Origin: Bradyrhizobium sp. 139
GTDB taxonomy: Bacteria > Pseudomonadota > Alphaproteobacteria > Rhizobiales > Xanthobacteraceae
DNA: 33,995 bases
NCBI RefSeq assembly: GCF_023074175.1
Contig: NZ_JADPKS010000159.1
Location: 1 to 33,995 of the forward strand
Direction of reading: 5' to 3'
Below the pieces are notes generated by a model that was not told the origin of the DNA, made no database searches, and saw nothing but the letters and a program-made list of their open reading frames with translations. Numbering within the stretch: position 1 is the first letter of the stretch; the number at the start of each line of letters is the position of its first letter. Made by a program: the position numbers and the translations under genes. Of this stretch, positions 8,426 to 17,217 are shown piece by piece.

Positions 8426-10633
8426 ATGCTCGATCAAGGACCCACCGCGCCGGTTCCGATGGCGAGAAACGCTGCCGTCGATGAGGAAACGCCGTGGTGC
8501 GAGAAACACCATCAGATCGTCTGCGATGAAATCGAGGCGATCAACACGCGACGCGAGCCGGAACGGCGCCTCGATGTCGATGGCCTGCAACCCTGCGAAT
8601 TGCTCGACGTCGTCGGGCTTGCGTTGTCCGGCGGTGGCATCCGCTCGTCGGCCGTTTGCCTCGGCGTGCTCCAGGCATTGAACCACCACAACCTGATCGG
8701 CCGGATCGACTATCTCTCCACGGTGTCGGGCGGCGGCTATATCGGCACCTCTCTGAGCGCCACCATGACGACCGCACGGCGCTTTGTATTCGGCAAAAGG
8801 CCTTCGGGCGGAACCGTCACGGCCGCCGAGATCAGCGACACGCCATCGGTCGGACACCTGCGCAACTATTCCAACTATCTGATCCCTGCCGGTGCCCGCG
8901 ATCTTCTGACCGGAGCTGCGATCGTCGTGCGGGGACTGGTCGCCAATATCGGGTTGACGTTACCGATTGTGCTGCTGCTTGCCGCCGTCACCATCTGGTC
9001 AATGCCGCTGCGGAGCTGCCTGACGGATGCGAACATCTTTGGCGTCAGTCTCAACAACAGGACGTTATGCGAACTGCACGATTTCAGCGACATCGATCGT
9101 TACGGTTTCAGCATCTTCGGCTCGGTAATAGCGCTGGTGATGTTCCTTGGCAGCGGGATTGCCTATCTCACCTCCCGCTCTGTCCGCGGCAGCGGTCTCA
9201 GCGTCGTGTTCGCCTACATTGGCGGGATCGCGTTGTTGTTGGGCGTCGCGTGCGACTTCGCGCGGTTTCTCAAGGTCCAGCATTTTGCGCTGACCCTGGC
9301 GATCGCAATCATCGGGGGCGTTCTGTTTTTCGGATGGGCGCTGAAGCAGTCGCTCGCAAGTCCCGGAAAGCGGCAGGAGTTCCGTTCGCATTGGCCGAGC
9401 ATGGGCGCGACCTTCCTGATGCTGCTGGCAGTGATTGCCTTCTTCGAATTTCAGCCCTTCATGCTGGGGCAGATGTTCGATATCGCCGAGAGCAGCGCAA
9501 TCGGCGGGCCGGCTGCTGCGGTTGCGATCACCTGGATCAAGTCGCTCGCGGCGGTGGCTGCGCCGATCGGTATCTTCGTCACGGCATTCAGGCAGCAATT
9601 CGTGGAATTGCTGAAGGGCAACAGCGCATCCTCACAATGGGGTTCGCTGGTGCTCGCCGTCGTCGCCAAGGTCGCGCTGTGGATCGCGGGCCTTGCGCTT
9701 CCGCTCGTCATCTGGGTCGCATACCTCTACCTGTCGTATTGGGGCATCGCCAACGACCTGTTCGAGAGGTGCCCGTCGGCCCTGGGCGTTGTCTCGCAAA
9801 GAGAGTGCCTGGCCAGCGCCAAATCGAACACGCCGTCCGGCAATCTGGCAGGCATGCTCCAGTTCGATGCCGGCAAGGGGACCCTGTCAGCCGAGATCAT
9901 GCCGACGGCTGCGCCGGCGGTCGCGGCCAATACCGAGCGGTTGACGCCGACCTGGCATGCTCCCGCGTGGCTCGAATTCCTGGCTCAGAAGGCGGGACAT
10001 CTGGTTCAGGCCCGCTTTCCCAATCTTTTCCAGGGCAAAGCGTCGGAACTCGGCTACTCCTTCAGCCTTCCGATGGTGATCCTGTACATGTTCGCCGGTG
10101 TCTTGCTGTTCGTCATTTCGTTCTGCCTGACGCCGAATGCGAACTCGTTGCATCGGCTCTATCGCGATCGCCTGAGCAAGGCCTTCCTGTTCGATCCGAC
10201 GCGTTCGGCCGACGGGGGCGTCGCGCCCGCCGAAGCCAGTCTCGACCAGGGGCGCGATTTCAGGGCGCTCGATCGCATGAAGCTGACTGATCTCTACGCG
10301 GCTCCGGCCGAGGCGGCCCGGATTCCAGGGCAGCCGGCTACGCCGAAGCTGCACGCGCCCTATCAGCTCATCAACACGGCGCTGAATATTCAAGGCTCCG
10401 ACTTTGCCAACCGGCGCGGACGCAACGCGGACTTCTTCGTGTTCTCCGCCCTGAACGTCGGCAGCGAGGCGACCGGCTATGCGCCCACCGCTTTGGTGCA
10501 GGACGATGAGCAAAGTCTCGATCTCGCCACTGCAATGGCGATTTCCGGAGCTGCGGCCTCCTCGAACATGGGTTCGAACTCGATCAAGGCGCTGACGCCC
10601 ACGCTTGCGCTCCTCAACGTCCGGCTTGGCTAA
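8426..10633 (+). CDS. Patatin-like phospholipase, N-terminal part, ended by an in-frame TAA
   Basis: First part of a large patatin-like lipid acyl hydrolase. The oxyanion motif LSGGGIRSS (GGGIRS, residues 69-74) and the nucleophile motif TVSGGGYIG (Ser101) are intact. After these come about eight hydrophobic segments (roughly residues 160-590), so the catalytic fold is interrupted by a large membrane-embedded insert. The reading frame reaches TAA at 10631-10633 (LNVRLG-stop) and then continues in the same frame as family-like sequence (WLKNPR) that contains the catalytic Asp-Gly-Gly. As read, this 735-residue product lacks the catalytic aspartate and should be inactive as a lipase. ATG 8426 has GGGAAGG five bases upstream and is preferred over an in-frame TTG at 8390. 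No obvious co-transcribed partner. Confidence 0.8.
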   Translation: MLDQGPTAPVPMARNAAVDEETPWCEKHHQIVCDEIEAINTRREPERRLDVDGLQPCELLDVVGLALSGGGIRSSAVCLGVLQALNHHNLIGRIDYLSTVSGGGYIGTSLSATMTTARRFVFGKRPSGGTVTAAEISDTPSVGHLRNYSNYLIPAGARDLLTGAAIVVRGLVANIGLTLPIVLLLAAVTIWSMPLRSCLTDANIFGVSLNNRTLCELHDFSDIDRYGFSIFGSVIALVMFLGSGIAYLTSRSVRGSGLSVVFAYIGGIALLLGVACDFARFLKVQHFALTLAIAIIGGVLFFGWALKQSLASPGKRQEFRSHWPSMGATFLMLLAVIAFFEFQPFMLGQMFDIAESSAIGGPAAAVAITWIKSLAAVAAPIGIFVTAFRQQFVELLKGNSASSQWGSLVLAVVAKVALWIAGLALPLVIWVAYLYLSYWGIANDLFERCPSALGVVSQRECLASAKSNTPSGNLAGMLQFDAGKGTLSAEIMPTAAPAVAANTERLTPTWHAPAWLEFLAQKAGHLVQARFPNLFQGKASELGYSFSLPMVILYMFAGVLLFVISFCLTPNANSLHRLYRDRLSKAFLFDPTRSADGGVAPAEASLDQGRDFRALDRMKLTDLYAAPAEAARIPGQPATPKLHAPYQLINTALNIQGSDFANRRGRNADFFVFSALNVGSEATGYAPTALVQDDEQSLDLATAMAISGAAASSNMGSNSIKALTPTLALLNVRLG

Positions 10634-11410
10634 TGGCTGAAGAACCCGCGTTACGTCGATGAGCGTGTGCGGCCGCAGCGCCGCTCCACGCCACTCTATT
10701 TCTGGTCGGAGATCTCGGGGCGCCTGTACGAGAACAGCGACAGCGTTTACCTGACGGACGGTGGCCATATCGAGAATCTCGGCGTCTACGAGCTGTTGCG
10801 CCGCCGCTGCAAGGTGATCATCGCGATCGATGCGGAAGCCGATGCGCCGATGAATTTCGGCTCCCTGATGACGTTGCAGCGTTACGCCCGCATCGATCTC
10901 GGGGTCCGGATCGACCTGCCATGGATGCCGATTCGCGAGCGCACGCGTGCGCTGATGGCGCGCAATGCCGACAAGGCGGGTGATCCCGGCGCGGCCGACG
11001 AACATGACGAGACTGCGCGAGACCTCGTCCACGTCGCAATCGGCACCATCGACTATGGAGGGGACGAGCGGGGTTATCTCGTTTATGTCAAATCGTCGCT
11101 CAATGGCGACGAGAACGACTATATCCGGGACTACGCACGGCGAAACGACCGCTTCCCGCACGAGACCACGGGTGACCAGTTCTTCTCGGAAGAGCAGTTC
11201 GAGGTTTATCGTGCGCTGGGCTTCCACATGGCTCACGGCTTCCTGTCCGGTGCCAATCCGGTGGCGGTCGGTCGCGGCACGGTCCCGCATACGGCCCGGT
11301 TCACCGAAGCCGGCGAGCCGGCGATCGATGCGGTACGCGAGGCGCTCGGTCTTGCGATACCCCAGCGACGGACCGCGAGCGTCACCGCCACGATGATCGA
11401 TCAGGGCTGA
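10634..11410 (+). pseudogene. Patatin-like phospholipase, C-terminal part after the in-frame stop
   Basis: This continues the same frame as the upstream gene directly after TAA 10631-10633, with no shift. It encodes 258 residues that include the patatin catalytic motif LTDGGHIENLG (Asp778 counted from the upstream ATG) and the end of the fold. The only plausible internal start is GTG 10667, which has no recognisable ribosome site. An ATG overlapping the stop (10633-10635) is out of frame and reaches a stop after nine codons. I therefore read it as the severed end of one gene rather than an independent gene. Sequencing error, strain-specific nonsense mutation or stop readthrough would all look alike here. 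Confidence 0.8.
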
Positions 11411-11549
11411 GCCGCGCGAGCGCCGGTTTCCCGGCAATCGGAATTCCAAATGACCTGATTTGCCCGAAAACCGCGCATTGGTGCCGTTGCCCTGCCCGAA
11501 GGTTTGCGGTATCCAGCCCAAGAATTCGACTTTCGACTGGGGACAATAC

Positions 11550-11702
11550 ATGGCTGACCATCGCGAAGTGGCGTACACCACCGCCGACGGCAACGACTAC
11601 GTTGCCCACGAGCAGACCTATGAGGGCTTCATCAAGCTGGTGAAGTACGGCACGGCCTCGGTCGCGCTCATCATGATCCTGATGGCGATCTTCCTGACCT
11701 GA
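11550..11702 (+). CDS. aa3-type cytochrome c oxidase subunit IV (small bacterial subunit)
   Basis: A 50-residue protein with a polar N-terminus containing YVAHEQTYEGFIKLVKYG, followed by one membrane helix (about residues 33-49). Both pattern and length match the small subunit IV of alphaproteobacterial aa3-type cytochrome c oxidase (as in Paracoccus and Rhodobacter), a peripheral one-helix subunit of the terminal oxidase in the inner membrane. ATG 11550 has GGGGA six bases upstream; longer in-frame reading from 11460 has no such support. No other oxidase subunit gene is in the window, so this copy is separated from its complex. It precedes the transhydrogenase genes by 137 bases and may share or lead their transcript. 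Confidence 0.88.
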   Translation: MADHREVAYTTADGNDYVAHEQTYEGFIKLVKYGTASVALIMILMAIFLT

Positions 11703-11839
11703 TTCATCGCCTGCTGCACCGCCAGCGTCGTCGGTGCCCATAAAATTTGCATTCAAGCCGGTTCTAAAACCGGTATCCAACGTTGCGGGAGTAACGCTAA
11801 GTTCGCGTGCGCGCTTTTTCCCGCGTCGCCGGAGGGCCC

Positions 11840-12970
11840 ATGAAGATCGCCGTTGCCAAGGAAATCGACCCGTCGGAGCCGCGTGTCGCCGCTTCGCCTG
11901 ATACGGTGAAGAAGTTCAAGGCGTTGGGCGCCGAGATCGCCGTTGAGCCGGGCGCCGGCCTCAAATCGGGCCTGCCGGATTCCGAATTCACCGCCGTCGG
12001 CGCCACCGTCAGCGCCGATGCGCTGAAGGACGCCGACATCATCATCAAGGTGAAGCGCCCCGAGGCGTCCGAGCTCGCGCAGTACAAGCGCGGTGCGCTC
12101 GTCATCGCCATCATGGACCCCTACGGCAACGAGGCTGCGCTGAAGACGATCGCCGATGCCGGCGTCTCCGCCTTCGCGATGGAGCTGATGCCGCGCATCA
12201 CCCGTGCGCAGGTGATGGATGTGCTGTCCTCGCAGGCAAACCTTGCCGGCTACCGCGCCGTGATCGAGGGCGCCGAGGCCTTCGGCCGCGCCTTCCCGAT
12301 GATGATGACGGCCGCCGGCACCGTGCCCGCCGCCAAGGTGTTCGTGATGGGTGTCGGCGTCGCCGGCCTCCAGGCGATCGCGACGGCGCGGCGGCTCGGC
12401 GCCGTCGTCACCGCGACCGACGTGCGGCCCGCGACCAAGGAGCAGGTGGAATCGCTCGGCGCGAAATTCCTCGCCGTCGAGGACGAGGAATTCAAGAACG
12501 CGCAGACCGCCGGCGGCTACGCCAAGGAAATGTCCAAGGAGTACCAGGCCAAGCAGGCGGCGCTCACCGCCGAGCACATCAAGAAGCAGGACATCGTGAT
12601 CACGACCGCGCTGATTCCGGGGCGGCCGGCGCCGAAGCTGGTCTCGGCCGAGATGGTCAAGTCGATGAAACCCGGTTCGGTGCTGGTCGATCTCGCGGTC
12701 GAGCGCGGCGGCAACGTCGAAGGCGCGAGGCCGGGCGAGGTCGCCGAGGTCGATGGCATCAAGATCGTCGGCTACACCAACGTCGCGGGCCGCGTCGCGG
12801 CGTCGGCTTCCAGCCTTTACGCGCGCAACCTGTTCAATTTCATCGAGACCATGATCGACAAAAGTAGCAAGGCGCTGGCCGTGAATTGGGACGATGAACT
12901 CGTGAAGGCGACCGCGTTGACCAAAGACGGGGCCGTGATCCACCCGAACTTTCAGCCCAAATCGGCTTAA
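11840..12970 (+). CDS. pntAA: NAD(P) transhydrogenase subunit alpha part 1 (domain I, NAD-binding)
   Basis: Soluble NAD(H)-binding domain I of the proton-translocating transhydrogenase, which uses the proton motive force to drive NADPH formation from NADH and NADP+. The 376-residue chain begins MKIAVAKEIDPSEPRVAASP, has the alanine-dehydrogenase/PntA fold and shows the Rossmann region FVMGVGVAGLQAIATARRLG. It ends before any membrane helices, which are encoded by the next gene; this three-gene split is known from Rhodospirillum rubrum and other alphaproteobacteria. I chose ATG 11840, preceded by GGAGGG, over an in-frame GTG at 11807. The stop is followed 21 bases later by pntAB. Confidence 0.95.
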   Translation: MKIAVAKEIDPSEPRVAASPDTVKKFKALGAEIAVEPGAGLKSGLPDSEFTAVGATVSADALKDADIIIKVKRPEASELAQYKRGALVIAIMDPYGNEAALKTIADAGVSAFAMELMPRITRAQVMDVLSSQANLAGYRAVIEGAEAFGRAFPMMMTAAGTVPAAKVFVMGVGVAGLQAIATARRLGAVVTATDVRPATKEQVESLGAKFLAVEDEEFKNAQTAGGYAKEMSKEYQAKQAALTAEHIKKQDIVITTALIPGRPAPKLVSAEMVKSMKPGSVLVDLAVERGGNVEGARPGEVAEVDGIKIVGYTNVAGRVAASASSLYARNLFNFIETMIDKSSKALAVNWDDELVKATALTKDGAVIHPNFQPKSA

Positions 12971-12991
12971 TTGGGCCTAAGGAGAGCCGCC

Positions 12992-13309
12992 ATGGAGCAT
13001 GTTGCACAGGTCGTCGACCCCTTCGTCTTCCGGCTGTCGATTTTCGTTCTCGCCGTCTTCGTCGGTTATTTCGTGGTGTGGTCGGTAACCCCGGCGCTGC
13101 ACACGCCGCTAATGAGCGTGACCAACGCGATCTCCTCGGTGATCGTGGTCGGCGCGCTGCTCGCGGTCGGCGTCGGCATGATCTCGAGCGGCTCGGGCTG
13201 GGCGCGCGGCTTCGGCTTCATCGCGCTCATTTTCGCCTGCGTAAATATCTTCGGCGGCTTCCTTGTCACCCAGCGCATGCTGGCGATGTACAAGAAGAAG
13301 GTGAAGTGA
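12992..13309 (+). CDS. pntAB: NAD(P) transhydrogenase subunit alpha part 2 (membrane domain)
   Basis: A 105-residue membrane protein with three to four hydrophobic segments, supplying the PntA part of the proton-channel domain II. It shows the conserved stretch PLMSVTNAISS and an ending of QRMLAMYKKK typical of this subunit. ATG 12992 has AAGGAGA six bases upstream; the in-frame extension from 12971 overlaps the intergenic ribosome site and is unlikely. It lies between pntAA and pntB in one operon. Confidence 0.95.
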   Translation: MEHVAQVVDPFVFRLSIFVLAVFVGYFVVWSVTPALHTPLMSVTNAISSVIVVGALLAVGVGMISSGSGWARGFGFIALIFACVNIFGGFLVTQRMLAMYKKKVK

Positions 13310-13351
13310 GCGGCGTGCACCTCGGGGTGACGAAGACAAAGGGGACCTGAG

Positions 13352-14749
13352 ATGAACGCCAATCTGGCTGCAGTTCTGTATCTCGTGGCGGGTGTGCTGT
13401 TCATCCTGTCACTGCGCGGGCTGTCCAGTCCCGCCTCATCCCGGCAGGGCAATTTCCTCGGCATGATCGGCATGGGGATCGCGGTTGCGACCACGCTGGC
13501 CAGCCATCCGCCGGCCGACGGCCTTGCCTGGATCCTCGTGATTCTTGGCATCGCGATCGGCGGCAGCGTCGGCGCCGTGATTGCGCGGCGCGTGCCGATG
13601 ACCTCGATGCCGGAATTGGTCGCCGCCTTCCACTCGCTGGTCGGCATGGCCGCGGTGCTGGTCGCCGCCGGCGCGTTCTACGCGCCCGAGGCCTTCGACA
13701 TCGGAACGCCCGGCAACATCCATCCGCAGAGCCTGGTCGAGATGTCGCTCGGCGTCGCCATCGGCGCCCTGACCTTCACCGGCTCGGTGATCGCATTCCT
13801 GAAGCTGTCCGCGCGGATGAGCGGCGCGCCGATCATCCTGCCGTTCCGCCATATCATCAACGTCGCGCTCGCCGTGGCGCTGGTGTTCTTCATCGTCGGT
13901 CTCGTGCTGACCGGCAGCGCGCTCGACTTCTGGCTGATCGTCATCATCGCGCTGGCGCTCGGCGTGCTCATGATCGTCCCGATCGGCGGCGCCGACATGC
14001 CGGTCGTGATCTCGATGCTCAACTCCTATTCGGGCTGGGCCGCGGCCGGCATCGGCTTCACGCTCGGCAACTCGGCGCTGATCATCACCGGCGCGCTGGT
14101 CGGCTCATCCGGCGCGATCCTGTCCTACATCATGTGCCACGCGATGAACCGGTCCTTCATTTCGGTCATCCTCGGCGGCTTCGGCGGCGAGACCGCCGCA
14201 GCCGGCGGAGCGACAGGCGAGCAGAAGCCCGCCAAGCTCGGCTCGGCCGACGACGCCGCCTTCATCATGAAGAACGCGCAGAAGGTCATCATCGTGCCCG
14301 GCTACGGCATGGCGGTGGCGCAGGCCCAGCATGCGCTGCGCGAAATGGGCGACATCCTGAAGAAAGAAGGCGTCGAGGTGAAGTACGCCATTCATCCGGT
14401 CGCGGGCCGCATGCCTGGGCACATGAACGTGCTGCTCGCCGAAGCCAACGTCCCTTACGACGAGGTGTTCGAGCTCGAGGACATCAACTCCGAATTCGCG
14501 CAGGCCGACATCGCCTTCGTGATTGGCGCCAACGACGTCACCAACCCGGCGGCCGAAGAGGACAAGACCTCGCCGATCTACGGCATGCCCGTCCTCCAGG
14601 TCTGGAAGGCCGGCACCGTGATGTTCATCAAGCGCTCGCTCGCCTCGGGCTATGCCGGTATCGACAATCCGCTGTTCTATCGCGACAACACCATGATGCT
14701 GCTCGGCGACGCCAAGAAGGTCACTGAGAACATCGTCAAGGCGATGTAG
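13352..14749 (+). CDS. pntB: NAD(P) transhydrogenase subunit beta (membrane domain II and NADP-binding domain III)
   Basis: Inner-membrane beta subunit with about eight or nine helices (residues 1-265) and a C-terminal NADP(H)-binding domain III (about 285-465). Domain III shows the nucleotide motif PGYGMAVAQAQ, the HPVAGRMPGHMNVLLAEA region and GANDVTNPAA, all characteristic of PntB. The 465-residue length is normal for the family. AAAGGGGA lies six bases before ATG 13352. It is the third gene of the pnt operon, and ribosome sites directly downstream suggest that transcription continues into the small gene at 14768. Confidence 0.96.
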   Translation: MNANLAAVLYLVAGVLFILSLRGLSSPASSRQGNFLGMIGMGIAVATTLASHPPADGLAWILVILGIAIGGSVGAVIARRVPMTSMPELVAAFHSLVGMAAVLVAAGAFYAPEAFDIGTPGNIHPQSLVEMSLGVAIGALTFTGSVIAFLKLSARMSGAPIILPFRHIINVALAVALVFFIVGLVLTGSALDFWLIVIIALALGVLMIVPIGGADMPVVISMLNSYSGWAAAGIGFTLGNSALIITGALVGSSGAILSYIMCHAMNRSFISVILGGFGGETAAAGGATGEQKPAKLGSADDAAFIMKNAQKVIIVPGYGMAVAQAQHALREMGDILKKEGVEVKYAIHPVAGRMPGHMNVLLAEANVPYDEVFELEDINSEFAQADIAFVIGANDVTNPAAEEDKTSPIYGMPVLQVWKAGTVMFIKRSLASGYAGIDNPLFYRDNTMMLLGDAKKVTENIVKAM

Positions 14750-14767
14750 GGCGGAAGGAAGCGGACT

Positions 14768-14938
14768 GTGGCCATCAACAAGCAATGGCACCAGTCCCAT
14801 CGCATGCCGCCCAAAGCGGCGCGCGAGCAGCGCGTCAAATGGCATGCCGCCCACAACGCGGCATGCGGCTGCCGCGATATTCCGGCGAGCCTCCGGTTCG
14901 ACGTCATGAAATTGCTGCGGAGCCGTCGCAAGCCCTGA
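14768..14938 (+). CDS. Small Cys/His-containing protein of unknown function
   Basis: A 56-residue basic protein starting at GTG 14768, with GGAAGGAA seven bases upstream, 18 bases past pntB. It contains SHRMPPKAAREQRVKWH and an AHNAACGCR segment, so four histidines and two cysteines fall within about 30 residues, which might bind a metal. From memory it resembles a widespread family of very small bacterial proteins with an HRMPK...RxxWH...CxCR pattern; no function is known to me. Position, ribosome site and the conserved-looking motif argue that it is a real gene at the end of the pnt operon. It ends 23 bases before the next gene. Confidence 0.7.
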   Translation: MAINKQWHQSHRMPPKAAREQRVKWHAAHNAACGCRDIPASLRFDVMKLLRSRRKP

Positions 14939-14961
14939 ATCGGGGGACCGGCCGCGTCATC

Positions 14962-15759
14962 ATGACCATCGTCAAATGGATCGCCATCCTGCTCGCGACC
15001 GTCTATTGCGCCGGTCTCCTCGTGCTGTACATCCGACAGCGCGAGATGCTGTTTCCGATCCCGCCCGTCGGTCGCACCGCGCCGGGTGCCGTAGGCCTCC
15101 CCGAGGCCGAAGAGCATGTCCTGGCCACCTCCGACGGCGAGAAGGTCATCGCCTGGCACGTGCCGGCGAAGCCGGGCCGTCCCGTCATCCTGTATTTTCC
15201 GGGCAACGGCGATTTTCTCGCCGGCCGTGTCAGCCGCTTCAAGGCCATGACCGCAGACGGCACCGGCCTCGTCGCGCTGTCCTATCGCGGTTATGCCGGT
15301 TCGAGCGGCGCGCCGAGCGAGGAGGGCCTGCTGCGGGATGCCGCAGCCGCCTACGCCTTCACGACTGCGCACTACGCCGCGGAACGAATCGTCGCCTGGG
15401 GCTTTTCGCTCGGAACGGGCGCGGCGGTTGCGCTCGCCTCGGAGCATCGTGTTGGAAAACTCATCCTGGAAGCCCCCTATACGTCGACGGTCGACGTTGC
15501 AGCTTCATCGTTCTGGTTCGTTCCGGTGCGCCTGCTGATGCGCGATCCATTTCGTTCCGACGAGCGCATCATGCGCGTCACGGTGCCGCTCCTGGTCATG
15601 CATGGCAGCAACGACCTTGCCATTTCGATCGTGTTCGGAGAGCGTCTGTTCGCGCTCGCGCATGAACCGAAGCAGTTCGTTCGCTTTGCGGGCGGCGGAC
15701 ACGACAATCTCGATGCTTTCGGTGCGATCGAAACGGCAAGGCGCTTCATTGAACCCTAA
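14962..15759 (+). CDS. Membrane-anchored alpha/beta hydrolase
   Basis: A 265-residue serine hydrolase of the Bem46/ABHD13-like group. An N-terminal hydrophobic helix (residues 4-24) probably anchors it in the inner membrane with the catalytic domain outside. The triad is visible: Ser149 in GFSLG, Asp218 in GSNDLA and His247 in GGGHDNL. The YFPGNG strand-loop (residues 79-84) supplies the oxyanion region. The substrate is unknown; esterase or peptidase activity are both possible. ATG 14962 is favoured because it directly precedes the hydrophobic anchor, although the nearest purine-rich site (GGGGGA) is about 14 bases away. The stop overlaps the likely TTG start of the following antiporter gene, suggesting translational coupling. 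Confidence 0.85.
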   Translation: MTIVKWIAILLATVYCAGLLVLYIRQREMLFPIPPVGRTAPGAVGLPEAEEHVLATSDGEKVIAWHVPAKPGRPVILYFPGNGDFLAGRVSRFKAMTADGTGLVALSYRGYAGSSGAPSEEGLLRDAAAAYAFTTAHYAAERIVAWGFSLGTGAAVALASEHRVGKLILEAPYTSTVDVAASSFWFVPVRLLMRDPFRSDERIMRVTVPLLVMHGSNDLAISIVFGERLFALAHEPKQFVRFAGGGHDNLDAFGAIETARRFIEP

Positions 15760-17191
15760 ACGGATCGTCACGCGGCGCTGGAGCGTAGCCCTCGCCACGA
15801 CCCTCACGCTGTTGCCGCAGCACGCATGGGCCGCCACCGGGCTCGATGGCGCTGCGATGCATTGGCCCTATGCGCTGCCCTTTGCTGGGCTGTTGCTATC
15901 GATCGCGCTCGGGCCGCTGCTGTTTGCAAAATTCTGGCACCATCATTACGGCAAGATCGCCGCAGCCTGGTCGCTGCTGGCGCTCGCCTCCCTCGTCATT
16001 TCGGCCGGGAGCATGGCGGCGCTGTCGGCGCTCGTTCACGCCATGCTCGCCGAATATCTCGGCTTCATCGTACTGTTGTTCTCGCTCTACGTCGTGGCCG
16101 GGGGCGTTCTCATCACGGGTGATATCAAGGCGACGCCGGCGGCCAATGCCGCCATCCTCGCGCTCGGCACCTTGATGGCGAGTATCGTCGGCACCACGGG
16201 TGCCGCGATGATCCTGATTCGTCCGCTGATCCGGGCCAACCGGTCGCGGCGCCACAACACTCATGTCGTGATCTTCTTCATCATCCTGGTCGCCAATGTC
16301 GGCGGCGCGCTGAGTCCGCTCGGCGATCCCCCGCTGTTCGTCGGCTTCCTGCACGGCGTCGATTTCTTTTGGACCACGCAGACCATCTGGCTGCAGACCA
16401 CGATCGTTGCCGCACTGCTGCTCGCGATCTTTGTCGTCATCGACGTCTGGCGCTTCCGCAGCGAGCCGCCGCCCGGCGACGCCGGCCCCGCGAAGCCGGT
16501 CCGCATCCGCGGCCTCGTCAACCTGGTGCTGATCGCAGCCATCGTCGCGAGCCTGCTGGTCTCGGCGATGTGGAAGCCCGGCACTGCCTTCGACATTCTC
16601 GGAACCGGGCTGGAGCTGGAAGACATCGTGCGCAACGTGGCGCTGCTGGCCATTGCGGCGATCTCGGTGTGGCTGACGCCCGACGAGCACAGGCAGGCTA
16701 ACGGCTTCACTTGGGAGCCGATCCGCGAAGTCGCAAAGCTGTTCGCGGGCATTTTCGTCGCCATCATTCCGGTCATTGCCATGCTCAATGCCGGCCGTCA
16801 CGGCGCCTTCGCGTGGCTGTTGTCGGCGGTGACGACACCGGACGGTGCGCCGCGCGAGGTTGCCTATTTCTGGTTCACCGGCCTGATGTCGGCGTTTCTC
16901 GACAATGCGCCGACCTATCTGTTGTTCTTCGAGCTCGCCGGCGGCGACCCGCAGGTGTTGATGCATGAGCTCTCGGGCACGCTCGCCTCGATCTCCATGG
17001 GCGCGGTCTACATGGGTGCACTCACCTATATCGGCAACGCGCCGAACTTCATGGTCAGCAGCATTGCCAGCGAGAACGGCATCGAGATGCCGAGCTTCTT
17101 CGGCTATCTGCTGCGCGCCGGCGCCGTACTGATCCCGCTGTTCCTGCTGCTGACGCTGCTACCGATCGCGCCGATCCTGCACTGGCATTGA
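15749..17191 (+). CDS. Na+/H+ antiporter-like membrane protein (NhaD / CitMHS-2 type)
   Basis: A polytopic inner-membrane protein of 480 residues with about twelve hydrophobic segments, from the ion-transporter superfamily that includes NhaD and citrate/metal carriers. Conserved-looking stretches include GGALSPLGDPPLFVGFLHGV, FLDNAPTYLLFFELAGG and LTYIGNAPNFMV; the paired re-entrant-loop motifs (SPLGDPP, GNAPN) are typical of this superfamily. The cleavable-looking start LATTLTLLPQHAWA may be a signal sequence. I place the start at TTG 15749, which overlaps the upstream hydrolase stop (15757-15759); an in-frame ATG at 15602 would lie deep inside the hydrolase gene. Ion specificity cannot be read from sequence. 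The gene is followed by a strong palindrome at 17218. Confidence 0.85.
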   Translation: MNPKRIVTRRWSVALATTLTLLPQHAWAATGLDGAAMHWPYALPFAGLLLSIALGPLLFAKFWHHHYGKIAAAWSLLALASLVISAGSMAALSALVHAMLAEYLGFIVLLFSLYVVAGGVLITGDIKATPAANAAILALGTLMASIVGTTGAAMILIRPLIRANRSRRHNTHVVIFFIILVANVGGALSPLGDPPLFVGFLHGVDFFWTTQTIWLQTTIVAALLLAIFVVIDVWRFRSEPPPGDAGPAKPVRIRGLVNLVLIAAIVASLLVSAMWKPGTAFDILGTGLELEDIVRNVALLAIAAISVWLTPDEHRQANGFTWEPIREVAKLFAGIFVAIIPVIAMLNAGRHGAFAWLLSAVTTPDGAPREVAYFWFTGLMSAFLDNAPTYLLFFELAGGDPQVLMHELSGTLASISMGAVYMGALTYIGNAPNFMVSSIASENGIEMPSFFGYLLRAGAVLIPLFLLLTLLPIAPILHWH

Positions 17192-17217
17192 ATCTGCCGG
17201 CCGATTTGCTACTGCTC

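Noticed and set aside
10633..10662. ATG overlapping the patatin stop as a translational restart
   Set aside because: It is out of frame with the C-terminal part and reaches TGA after nine codons.
9887..11593. Long minus-strand open frame opposite the patatin gene, spanning the nonsense codon
   Set aside because: It is antisense to two recognised patatin motifs, is Arg-rich and has no family likeness. That it reads across the interruption is a by-product of codon bias.
11758..11773. CCGGTT/AACCGG hairpin between the oxidase subunit and pntAA
   Set aside because: Six pairs with no T-tract; too weak to call a terminator or operator.
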